Shown: piece after piece, positions 56,080-64,000 of the stretch
Position numbering within the stretch: the first letter of the stretch is position 1
Layout: each line of letters begins with the position of its first letter
Assembly: GCA_965277025.1 (NCBI GenBank)
Contig: OZ255706.1
Span: forward strand, 2,480,001-2,544,000
Direction: 5' to 3'
Origin: Methylomarinum sp965277025
GTDB lineage: Bacteria > Pseudomonadota > Gammaproteobacteria > Methylococcales > Methylomonadaceae
DNA length: 64,000 nt
Notes under the pieces: model-generated
The model's database searches: none
Told to the model about the DNA's origin: nothing
What the model saw: the letters and a program-made list of their open reading frames with translations, nothing else
Program-made: the position numbers and the translations under genes

Positions 56080-58941
56080 ATGAAACTGATCCGCCGTACA
56101 CGCCCGACAAAACCCACGCCAAATTCGCTGGATCGCCGCAGTTTTCTGAAGAACAGCGGCTTGCTGGCGGGCGGTTCCGCCCTGGCCAGCCAATTGCCGC
56201 TAAGCCTGATGGAAAAGGCCGAGGCGGCCAGCACCGAAACCCCGGCCGCCGTGGTCAAAACCGTTCGTTCGGTCTGCACTCATTGTTCGGTTGGCTGCGG
56301 CGTGCTGGCGGAAGTGCAAAATGGCGTCTGGGTCGGCCAGGAACCGGCTTTTGATCACCCTTTCAACCTCGGCGCGCATTGCGCCAAAGGGGCTGCGGTA
56401 CGGGAACATGGTCACGGCGACCGCCGGCTGAAATATCCCATGAAACAGGTCGATGGCAAATGGAAACGCATCAGCTGGCAACAAGCCATCGATGAAATCG
56501 GCGACAAAATTCTAAAAATCCGCCAGCAATCCGGCCCGGATTCGGTTTATTGGCTAGGATCGTCCAAACACAATAACGAACAAAGCTATCTATTCCGCAA
56601 ATTTGCCGCCTTCTGGGGTTCCAACAACATCGATCACCAAGCGCGAATCTGCCATTCCACAACGGTTGCGGGCGTCGCCAATACCTGGGGCTATGGCGCG
56701 ATGACCAACTCCTTCAACGATATTCATAACAGCAAGGCCATTCTGATTATCGGCGGCAATCCGGCCGAGGCGCATCCGGTTTCCATGCAACACATATTCA
56801 AGGCCAAAGAACGCTGCGCGCCGCTGATCGTCATCGACCCACGCCACACCCGCACCGCCGCCCACGCCAGCCAGCATATACGGCTTCGTCCGGGCACTGA
56901 TGTGCCGCTCATCTGGGGCATGCTATGGCATATTTTTGAAAATGGCTGGAAAGATAAAACATTCATCCAACAGCGCGTTTATGGTATGGACGAGGTGCGC
57001 CAGGAAGTGGCCAAGTGGACGCCAGACAAGGTTGAACAAGTTACCGGCGTGAGCGAAGCCGAGGTTTTAAAAGCCGCCAAAACCATGGCGACGCACCGCC
57101 CCGGCACGTTTATCTGGTGCATGGGCGGTACGCAGCATACGATTGGCAATAACAACACTCGCGCCTACTGCATTTTTCAGCTGGCGTTGGGCAATATGGG
57201 CGTAGCCGGTGGCGGCACCAATATTTTCCGCGGTCATGACAATGTGCAGGGGGCAACCGATCTGGGCCCGAATGCGCATACCCTGCCGGGCTATTATGGC
57301 TTGAGCGAAGGCGCATGGAAGCATTGGGCCAGGGTTTGGGATGTGGATTATGACTGGCTGTCCGCCCGTTTCGATAAGGCTTTGTATGATGATGGCGCAG
57401 GCGGCAAAAAACGCACCATGAACATGAGCGGCATTCCGGTTTCGCGCTGGGTCGACGGCGTTCTGGAAGACAAGGCGTCGATTTCGCAACAAGACAATCT
57501 TCGCGCCATGGTGTTTTGGGGGCATGCACCTAACAGCCAGACACGCTCGCCGGAAATGAAACAGGCCATGGAAAAACTGGACTTACTGGTGGTGGTCGAT
57601 CCTTACCCGACCAACAGCGCCGTGTTGCATGACCGGCAAGACAACACTTATTTACTGCCGGCCTGCACCCAGTTTGAAACCTATGGCTCGCTAACTTCTT
57701 CCAACCGTTCCTTACAGTGGCGCGATCAGGTTATCGATCCCTTGTTTGAATCGCGTCCCGATCATCAGATTCTCTATCAATTCGCCGAAAAGCTGGGGTT
57801 CGCCAAGGAAATGTTCAAACATATCCGGGTAGACAACACGATTCCGCGCATTGAAGATATTACCGATGAAATCAACAAGGGCGTCTGGACCATAGGTTAT
57901 ACCGGTCAAACAGTCGAACGCATCAAAAAACACCAGCAAAACTGGCACACCTTCAACACCACAACGCTGAAAGCGGAAGGTGGCCCGTGTGATGGCGAAT
58001 ATTTTGGCCTGCCCTGGCCGTGTTGGGGAACAGCCGAGCAAAAACACCCCGGCACGCCGCTGCTTTACGACACCAGCAAACCCGTGGCCGAAGGCGGACT
58101 GACGTTCCGCGCCCGTTTCGGCGTGGAACGCGATGGTGTCAGCCTGCTGGCTGAAGGCTCTTACAGCAAAGGCTCTGAAATCAAACAGGGTTACCCGGAA
58201 TTCAGCAGCGAATTATTGAAACAACTGGGCTGGTGGGATGATTTGACTGACGCCGAAAAACTACAAGCTGAAGGCAAGAACTGGAAAACCGATTTATCCG
58301 GCGGCATCCAGCGGGTTGCCATCAAACACGGCTGTGCACCATTCGGCAATGCCAAGGCGCGTTGTGTCGTATGGCAGTTTCCAGACCCGGTTCCGGTGCA
58401 TCGTGAACCGCTTTATACCGCGCGCCGTGACCTGGTTTCGACCTATCCGACCTATAAAGACAGAAAAGTATCTTACCGCCTGCCCACCCGCTATGAATCG
58501 ATCCAGAAAGTCGATTACTCAGAGAACTTTCCACTCACCATGACGAGTGGTCGTTTAGTGGAATATGAAGGCGGCGGCGAGGAAACCCGCTCCAATCCCT
58601 GGCTGGCGGAATTACAGCAACATATGTTTGTCGAAATTCATCCGGCCGACGCCAATGACGCTGGCGTCAAACATGGCGAGCAAGTCTGGGTGGAAGGCCC
58701 TGAAGGCAGTAAAATTAAAGTCATGGCCTTTGTCACACTGCGCGTTGGCCGTGGCCTGGTGTTCATGCCGTTTCATTTTGCCGGCCACTTTGAAGGACGC
58801 AATCTGGCGGATAAATATCCGGAAGGATCTCGCCCTTATGTGCTGGGCGAATCCTGCAATACGGTGTTTACCTATGGCTACGATCCAGTCACCGCCATGC
58901 AGGAAACCAAAGTGTCGTTGTGTCGTTTACGAAAAGCCTAA
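56080..58941 (+). CDS. fdhA: Formate dehydrogenase catalytic (alpha) subunit
   Basis: 953 residues from ATG 56080, chosen for its GAGG ribosome site; an upstream ATG at 56029 gives no extra signal. A twin-arginine signal DRRSFLKNSG is near residue 20. The 4Fe-4S site is CTHCSVGCG with AHCAKG, and the metal ligand is a Cys in QARICHSTTVAGVAN, not selenocysteine. The molybdopterin domain runs to the C-terminus (LRVGRGLVFMPFHFAGHFEG). It oxidises formate to CO2 in the periplasm, using Mo or W cofactor. FdhB and FdhC follow. Confidence 0.95.
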   Translation: MKLIRRTRPTKPTPNSLDRRSFLKNSGLLAGGSALASQLPLSLMEKAEAASTETPAAVVKTVRSVCTHCSVGCGVLAEVQNGVWVGQEPAFDHPFNLGAHCAKGAAVREHGHGDRRLKYPMKQVDGKWKRISWQQAIDEIGDKILKIRQQSGPDSVYWLGSSKHNNEQSYLFRKFAAFWGSNNIDHQARICHSTTVAGVANTWGYGAMTNSFNDIHNSKAILIIGGNPAEAHPVSMQHIFKAKERCAPLIVIDPRHTRTAAHASQHIRLRPGTDVPLIWGMLWHIFENGWKDKTFIQQRVYGMDEVRQEVAKWTPDKVEQVTGVSEAEVLKAAKTMATHRPGTFIWCMGGTQHTIGNNNTRAYCIFQLALGNMGVAGGGTNIFRGHDNVQGATDLGPNAHTLPGYYGLSEGAWKHWARVWDVDYDWLSARFDKALYDDGAGGKKRTMNMSGIPVSRWVDGVLEDKASISQQDNLRAMVFWGHAPNSQTRSPEMKQAMEKLDLLVVVDPYPTNSAVLHDRQDNTYLLPACTQFETYGSLTSSNRSLQWRDQVIDPLFESRPDHQILYQFAEKLGFAKEMFKHIRVDNTIPRIEDITDEINKGVWTIGYTGQTVERIKKHQQNWHTFNTTTLKAEGGPCDGEYFGLPWPCWGTAEQKHPGTPLLYDTSKPVAEGGLTFRARFGVERDGVSLLAEGSYSKGSEIKQGYPEFSSELLKQLGWWDDLTDAEKLQAEGKNWKTDLSGGIQRVAIKHGCAPFGNAKARCVVWQFPDPVPVHREPLYTARRDLVSTYPTYKDRKVSYRLPTRYESIQKVDYSENFPLTMTSGRLVEYEGGGEETRSNPWLAELQQHMFVEIHPADANDAGVKHGEQVWVEGPEGSKIKVMAFVTLRVGRGLVFMPFHFAGHFEGRNLADKYPEGSRPYVLGESCNTVFTYGYDPVTAMQETKVSLCRLRKA

Positions 58942-58953
58942 CCAGGAGTATTC

Positions 58954-59562
58954 ATGGCTAGAATGAAATTTCTTTGTGATGATGACCGCTGTATCGAATG
59001 CAATGCCTGCATTACTGCCTGTAAAAACGAAAATGAAGTTCCGTGGGGCGTCAATCGCCGGCGCGTGGTGACTTTGAATGATGGCCAGAGCAATGAAACC
59101 AGTATTTCCGTCGCCTGCATGCATTGCTCTGATGCCCCCTGCGCCCAGGTCTGTCCGGTCGATTGTTTTTACACCACCGAGGATGGCGTGGTGCTGCATG
59201 ATAAAGACTTGTGTATCGGCTGTGGTTATTGTTTTTATGCCTGCCCTTTCGGCACACCGCAATTTCCACAAGATGGCGCATTTGGTAATCGAGGCAAAAT
59301 GGATAAATGCACTTATTGCGCCGGCGGGCCGGAGGAAGATTTTTCCGAAGCAGAATTTGAAAAATACGGCCGTAACCGTCTGGCCGAAGGAAAGCTGCCA
59401 TTATGCGCTGAAATGTGCTCCACCAAAGCCTTGCTGGCTGGTGACGGTGATGTCATCAGCAAATTGTTTTCCCAGCGTGTTGTGCAGCGCCAGTTGGCGG
59501 AAGAAGAAAACACTGCCGCCGGCCCTAAATTATGGGGCTGGAAAACCGCCTATAAGGATTGA
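58954..59562 (+). CDS. fdhB: Formate dehydrogenase iron-sulfur (beta) subunit
   Basis: 202 residues with four 4Fe-4S motifs: CIECNACITACKNE, CMHCSDAPCAQVCP, CIGCGYCFYACPFG, and CTYC with CAEMC. It passes electrons from FdhA to the cytochrome b subunit. It starts 12 bases after fdhA and overlaps fdhC by a few bases of upstream frame. Confidence 0.94.
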   Translation: MARMKFLCDDDRCIECNACITACKNENEVPWGVNRRRVVTLNDGQSNETSISVACMHCSDAPCAQVCPVDCFYTTEDGVVLHDKDLCIGCGYCFYACPFGTPQFPQDGAFGNRGKMDKCTYCAGGPEEDFSEAEFEKYGRNRLAEGKLPLCAEMCSTKALLAGDGDVISKLFSQRVVQRQLAEEENTAAGPKLWGWKTAYKD

Positions 59563-59564
59563 TC

Positions 59565-60569
59565 ATGTTTCGTATATGCCTGCTTATCATTTGTTATTTC
59601 CCGGCATTGCTGCTGGCTGATGAACGTAACTTCTGGCGTCAGGCGCGTGAAGGTGTAGAGGGCTATTCAGCGGTTATTGGCCTCGAAACGGGCAAACTGA
59701 TCCAGGCCAGTGGTACGCAATGGGTTTACATCCGCAATGAGTTAATCGCCGGTACAGGCGCCTGGCTGCTGGCGCTGACTGTTTTTGCGCTGGTTATTTT
59801 CTATTTGTTTCGTGGCACAGTGAAACTGTCCAAACCCCGCAGCGGCCAGTTGATCGAACGCTGGAGTAAAACCGAACGCTGGCTGCATTGGTATACGGCT
59901 GTTTTGTTCATTATTTTGTCACTGACAGGTTTAAGTCTGCTTTATGGCCGCAGCGTGCTGATTGACTGGCTTGGACATGAAAACTTCGCCGCCTATGCGG
60001 AAATCGCCAAAATCATTCATAACTACGCAGGACCATTGTTCAGCGTTGGGCTGGTTCTGATGGGCCTGATGTGGTTTGACGACAATAAATTCAGCAAAAT
60101 TGATTGGCGATGGTTTAAGCAATTCGGCGGCTTTATCGGTGACAAACACCCCTCTGCCAAGCGTATGAATGCAGGCGAAAAAGCCTGGTTCTGGCTGTTG
60201 ATGACAGCGGGAATCCTGGTTACGCTGACCGGCTTGAACCTGGATTTCCCTAATATGGAACAATACCGTCTGGTCATGCAAATCAGCCACATCATTCATT
60301 CGGTCGCCGCCTTGTTGCTGATGATCGGCGCACTGGCGCATATTTATATCGGCACCATCGGCACCGAAGGCGCATTGGAAGGCATGATTTCCGGCAAAGT
60401 CGATAAAACCTGGGCTGAACAACACCATGATTTATGGCTTGAAGAACTGGAAAATCCCCCCGAATTGATTATCGACCAATCAAACGACGAGCCGCCTGTT
60501 TCACATCGACAAGAAACTCCAGGATTTTCTGGCGAGACTACTCAAAAAAACACTTGCCCACGGAATTGA
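59565..60569 (+). CDS. fdhC: Formate dehydrogenase cytochrome b (gamma) subunit
   Basis: 334 residues from ATG 59565, with a cleaved-looking signal (MFRICLLIICYFPALLLA) and then five membrane helices. Heme ligands are likely in RWLHWYTAVLFI, IIHNYAGPLFS and SHIIHSVAAL. It anchors the complex and reduces quinone. Its 3' end overlaps the convergent porin gene by 28 bases. The last 45 residues are polar and could be partly nonnative. Confidence 0.92.
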   Translation: MFRICLLIICYFPALLLADERNFWRQAREGVEGYSAVIGLETGKLIQASGTQWVYIRNELIAGTGAWLLALTVFALVIFYLFRGTVKLSKPRSGQLIERWSKTERWLHWYTAVLFIILSLTGLSLLYGRSVLIDWLGHENFAAYAEIAKIIHNYAGPLFSVGLVLMGLMWFDDNKFSKIDWRWFKQFGGFIGDKHPSAKRMNAGEKAWFWLLMTAGILVTLTGLNLDFPNMEQYRLVMQISHIIHSVAALLLMIGALAHIYIGTIGTEGALEGMISGKVDKTWAEQHHDLWLEELENPPELIIDQSNDEPPVSHRQETPGFSGETTQKNTCPRN

Positions 60570-61885
60570 AAAATATCCGGGTTCTCATTGAAGCCTTTAG
60601 AACTGGGATAGGTATTGACATGTATATATAATTAGCCATAAAACGGATATTACGGTTGGCGTACCAGTTTAGACCCACGGTAAAGTCTTCCTGTCGACCG
60701 CCCGTGATATCCTTGTCGTTCAAATCCAATGCACTGAATCTGAAGCCTAATTCCCAAGCGCCAAATTTGCTGCTGGGTTCAATGGCGGTAAAACTGCCTT
60801 TTTTCACACTATAAGGTCTTGATTCGCCAGTCAGCAACCAGCTGACGTAAGCGTACCAACCATAAAAATGCAAACTCTGCGCATTGGTCCTTTGCACCCG
60901 GCTATGGATATATTCGCCCTGCAAAGAAAAAGGACCTTGAACCAGCGCCAATTCCGCAGCCGCCTTCAACGTATTATCGACATTCAATATCTTGCCGGTA
61001 TCGACCAGTCTGACATTGGTGCCCCAGGATTCAGGGCGATAACGATAACGAACCGTTTTAACGCTATCGGGAACCCGGTATTCAGCCGAAGCGCCAATAT
61101 GTAACAAGCTGCGCTGTTGACGCCATGGTGCTAACGTCACCCGCCCAACAATCCCCCAACCATTATCGATATTATCCTTTTTGGTTTGAATCGCATTGGC
61201 GAAAATCCCGGTGGAGGCTTGCCACCATTGTCCATAGCGGGTGAGACTTCCCCCCAGGTGATAATCCGGCGCAAACACATAAGGCAGACCTCGCTCCATA
61301 AACGTGATGGTGTTTGAACTGTTCATGCCTTCCAGGCTGAAAGGTTCCTGAAATTGGCCCAGTTTAAGCGTATAATTTTCCCAGCCTTTGTAACTGAAAT
61401 ACATGCCTCTGACGCCCGCTTTATCTTTCTTGGCGAAATCAACCGAGGTGAAATAACCCCAATTTTTAAATACTTTTCCCGATACATTCAAGCGGGCTCT
61501 ACGCAAAAACAGACCATCCCCCCATCGGCGTAACCTTGTCATTGAAAAAAGCACCATCCATCTGAATTCTGCCGCCAATCTTCATGGCGAACTCGCCATC
61601 ACGGGTTTTAATTTTAAGGCCATTTTTTAAGCTGACCTTGACGCGCCGTTTTTTCTTTTTTCCAGGGCTTACTTTGTTATTTTTATTCAGTTGTTGCTGC
61701 TGTTTTGAAACCAATTGCTGCAACGCCTGAATTTGTTGCTGCTGCATGGCTAATTGTTTTTTCTGTTCCAAGGCGAGGCGATATAGTTCATCAATGGAAA
61801 TATCGGTTTGTCCGCGGCTTGTTACTGGAGTCAACAGAATCATGGTGGACAGAATCATTCTGACCAAAGGATTTATAAATGTCAT
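60542..61885 (-). pseudogene. Phosphate-selective porin-like (OprO/P family) protein, two frameshifts
   Basis: Three frames join to one porin of about 450 residues. The N-terminus (MTFINPLVRMILSTMILLTP) is a signal peptide, followed by a Gln-rich coiled coil (QQQQIQALQQLVSKQQQQL) typical of the family. After KIGGRIQMDGAFFND a run of six G breaks the frame; five G give PMGDGLFLRRARLN. The barrel continues to FMANYIY, where two extra bases in a TA repeat divert it. The true end in the original frame is NTYPSSKGFNENPD and FQFRGQVFF, with the terminal Phe needed for outer-membrane insertion, stop at 60542. It is not functional as it stands. Confidence 0.85.
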
Positions 61886-61899
61886 ATTGGGAAAATTTA

Positions 61900-62767
61900 T
61901 TATGCGCTTGAACAGCCAAACAAAAACTTGAACACCAGTCCCCCCATTTTTCCATCACGCATACATTGTCGATATGAATGACCGGAATTGGGTAACAGAT
62001 GAAATTGATACTCCGTATTACGGTAATACTGGCGGGCTTTTTTTTGCATTGCTTCAATCCATTTCTGGCCCCGCTCAATCCGGTTTGTGCCTTGCCGCTT
62101 GATTATTTTATCCGAAACTCTCAGTTGTTCGTCCGTTTCACAATCCTGTTCGCCAACCAGAACACACGCGGGGATCGCCAATATTTTGTCTATCTCAAAG
62201 TTCAGATCAGGCAACAGGCCATCTGGACGCAAACCATGGGGAAAACGGCGCGATTCATTCGGCGGGGTATACCACCCTGCCGCGCCAATAGCGACTTTTT
62301 CCACCAAATCAGGGTACGCCATAGCAAAACGATGAACAAACTGCCCGCCCCCCTGAATAGCCAAATAAATAATACCGTCGTGCATTGATGGCGGTTATCT
62401 CCTTGACTTCATCGAGAATATCCAGCAATTTATAATCCGCTCGCAAGCCATGCCCCAACCGTCCCAATCGCTGATAATCCGGGAAACGCTCTTTTGAAAA
62501 CAAGGGGGCAACAATGAGAACATTACGTTTTTCCACGCGTCTTATATTCCGTTTGACATGCTGTTGCGCATTTCTGGAAACGCCATGCACCGAAACAAAA
62601 ACCTTTGATGTCTCATCAAGATTCAATGGCAAATAAAGGTAATAAAGCTGTTCCGGGTCAGAACGCAAACGTAAACAATGTATCTCGCCTTTTGCCAGGC
62701 AGCATCGTGCAGACAAAGTCATCATTGGATAATCATCCAGTAAACATTCACTTGACTTCATATTCAT
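61900..62767 (-). pseudogene. Alpha/beta hydrolase, frameshifted
   Basis: The first part (from 62767) runs MNMKSSECLLDDYPMMTLSA to YYLFGYSGG, and the second (to 61900) continues GGQFVHRFAMAYPDLVEKVA. Six G at the nucleophile elbow should be five to give GYSGGGQF, whose Ser is the expected catalytic residue. The last His is probably in PNSGHSYRQCMRD. It has no signal peptide. The substrate is unknown. It overlaps the ABC transporter remnant by four bases, so the two were likely co-transcribed. Confidence 0.82.
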
Positions 62768-63483
62768 GAGACTAAACTCTGTTGAAATAATTTTCGGGTC
62801 AGAGATTCCCTGTTTAATAAGTGTTGCGGGGTTCCTTGCTCAAGCAACACGCCATTTTCCAAATAAATGATCCGGTCCGCACTGTAAAGACGGTCCAAAC
62901 GATGCGTCACCATGATAACGGTACCGGAAAATTGTTTGATAATGGCGTCCAGAATTTTGCTGGACTTCGGATCCAGGTTGGCGTCCGCCTCATCTAGCAA
63001 TAATATTTTTGGATTTCCCAATAATGTCCTGGCCAGCGAAATTCGTTGTTGTTGGCCAAAGGAAAGATTTTTGCCGCCCTCCTGGATACGGGTTTTCTCT
63101 CCGTCACTCAGTTCCGCCAACATCTCGTCGATTTGACAAAGTGTTTTAATCCGCATTATTTCGGTTCCCGGGGCGCGACGCCAACGATAACGCAGATTCT
63201 TCTCGATGGTGCCACGCAGTAACGGCAAGTCAGGACTGACCAGGCCCACCCTGTCCCGGATAGAAGTCAAGGTCGCCTGTTTGATATCCATGCCGTCAAT
63301 CAGAATACAACCCTCGTCAGGATCGACCAAACGCGTCGCCAAGGCAAGTAAAGTGGATTTTCCCGCCCCATTAGGGCCGACGACAGCGGTGATTTTTCCC
63401 GTTTCAAATGTATAAGAAAACCTCTTGAGCGCATGATTGAACGACACATTCTTAAAACTCAACAGTCCTTTTTCCACATCAAT
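62764..63483 (-). pseudogene. ABC transporter ATP-binding domain, cut off by IS4 copy D
   Basis: About 240 residues of nucleotide-binding domain remain, beginning IDVEKGLLSFKNVSFNHALK at the IS edge. Walker A is GPNGAGKST, the signature is LSFGQQQR, Walker B is ILLLDEAD and the H loop is VTHRLD. The fold is that of an exporter with fused membrane domain (typical of type I secretion or lipid exporters), so the missing part lies beyond the IS. Alone it cannot transport. Confidence 0.85.
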
Positions 63484-64000
63484 CTCTGTACATGACAAAA
63501 ATTAACTTATGACAAATGAGTCTCATGTATTCCAGTGACAAAAGGTATGGGTTGCAAAAGAGCAATCACTTTTCTAATCATCCTTTTTGATTGAGATAAG
63601 ACATTAAACAACGTTGAGCGGATACAATCTAATCCATATCGAAACAGGCTTTGCGCGAGCCGCTGATGTGTTTTGGTTTTTATTGGTAACTCGCAATCAT
63701 GTTTCCATTCGCCTGCTTTATGTGACCAACAGAAAGCAATAACGGGAAGTACTAACAATTTTTTGATCCGAAGATAACCGACTACACGCGTTTCCTCAAG
63801 TTTGAATCCCCGTCCTTTTAAACAGCCGAAAAGCGTTTCGATTTCCCAACGCAAGCCATAAATTTTAATCGCATCAGGGTTCAAATGCTGACAGACGATG
63901 ATTAATAACTCACCATCACTCAGCCGTAACCCACTGAGATAAATTGAACAATTTCCCAAATAGCGCGCTGTTGAGAGGTGTCGTGTGCTACCCGGCTTAA
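63484..64000 (-). mobile_element. IS4-family element copy D (runs off the window)
   Basis: The left end CTCTGTACATGACAAAAA is at 63484; the other end is beyond 64000. The sequence matches copy B base for base as far as I can compare. Confidence 0.93.
63507..64000 (-). CDS. IS4-family transposase, C-terminal part (copy D)
   Basis: It encodes the last 165 or so residues, including YGLRWEIETLFGCLKGRG. No break is seen in the visible part. Confidence 0.9.
   Translation of the reverse strand, partial: KPGSTRHLSTARYLGNCSIYLSGLRLSDGELLIIVCQHLNPDAIKIYGLRWEIETLFGCLKGRGFKLEETRVVGYLRIKKLLVLPVIAFCWSHKAGEWKHDCELPIKTKTHQRLAQSLFRYGLDCIRSTLFNVLSQSKRMIRKVIALLQPIPFVTGIHETHLS

Overview
The window is a stretch of moderate-GC DNA from a gammaproteobacterium. 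The block gshB-tonB-yqgE-ruvX-pyrR-pyrB-pyrC' is ordered as in Pseudomonas. A flgA-flgM-flgN-flgZ flagellar group carries sigma54- and sigma28-like promoters, and PilS/PilR and a periplasmic-type formate dehydrogenase operon are present. This set would suit a methylotrophic gammaproteobacterium such as a member of Methylococcales, but no methane or methanol oxidation gene is visible, so that placement is only an inference.

Layout. 1-3.5 kb: a membrane protein running off the left edge, an MBL-fold hydrolase, ychF and tRNA-Met. 3.5-11.5 kb: a chemotaxis/flagellar block (cheR, cheV, flgA, flgM, flgN, flgZ) in which cheR, cheV and flgN are broken. 11.6-16.5 kb: pepN, a DUF423 gene, moaB and a DegP/Q protease. 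16.5-20.5 kb: nested insertion sequences. 20.6-28.8 kb: a double cNMP-domain/rhodanese protein, rpmB-rpmG, then the gshB-to-pyrC' operon and a small cytochrome c. 29-32.7 kb: an IS4 element containing an IS110 element, then a repeat protein. 32.8-42.1 kb: pilR/pilS, sucCD, a vapBC locus with disrupted toxin, nadE and a SemiSWEET. 42.1-45.2 kb: an IS mosaic. 45.2-49.9 kb: a DUF1097 protein, lpxD and a spermidine-synthase-like membrane fusion. 49.9-53.8 kb: ppnP destroyed by IS-in-IS, and another IS in the leader of the next operon. 53.8-60.6 kb: formate dehydrogenase (ferredoxin, TorD chaperone, TAT peptide, alpha, beta, gamma). 60.5-64 kb: a frameshifted porin, a frameshifted hydrolase and an ABC-transporter remnant cut by an IS4 copy.

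The dominant theme is genome erosion by mobile DNA. Elements or fragments of six IS families (IS66, ISAs1, IS630, IS701-like, IS4, IS110) fill roughly 18 kb, over a quarter of the window. Most ends can be placed to the base from terminal repeats and target duplications. Insertions break cheR, vapC, ppnP, an ABC transporter gene and a small membrane protein gene, cut degQ off from its ribosome binding site, and separate the formate dehydrogenase operon from a candidate sigma54 promoter. Several other genes (flgN, pilR, the porin, the hydrolase, the repeat protein, the ISAs1 transposase) carry one-base indels in homopolymer tracts, which means either real slippage decay or a sequencing artefact. 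Two MITE-like families and one hairpin family lie between genes. The best leads are the IS110 element with a structured leader that may be a bridge RNA, a five-repeat lysine-rich protein with a hidden zinc-binding-like tail, and the conserved frame break shared by all IS630 copies.
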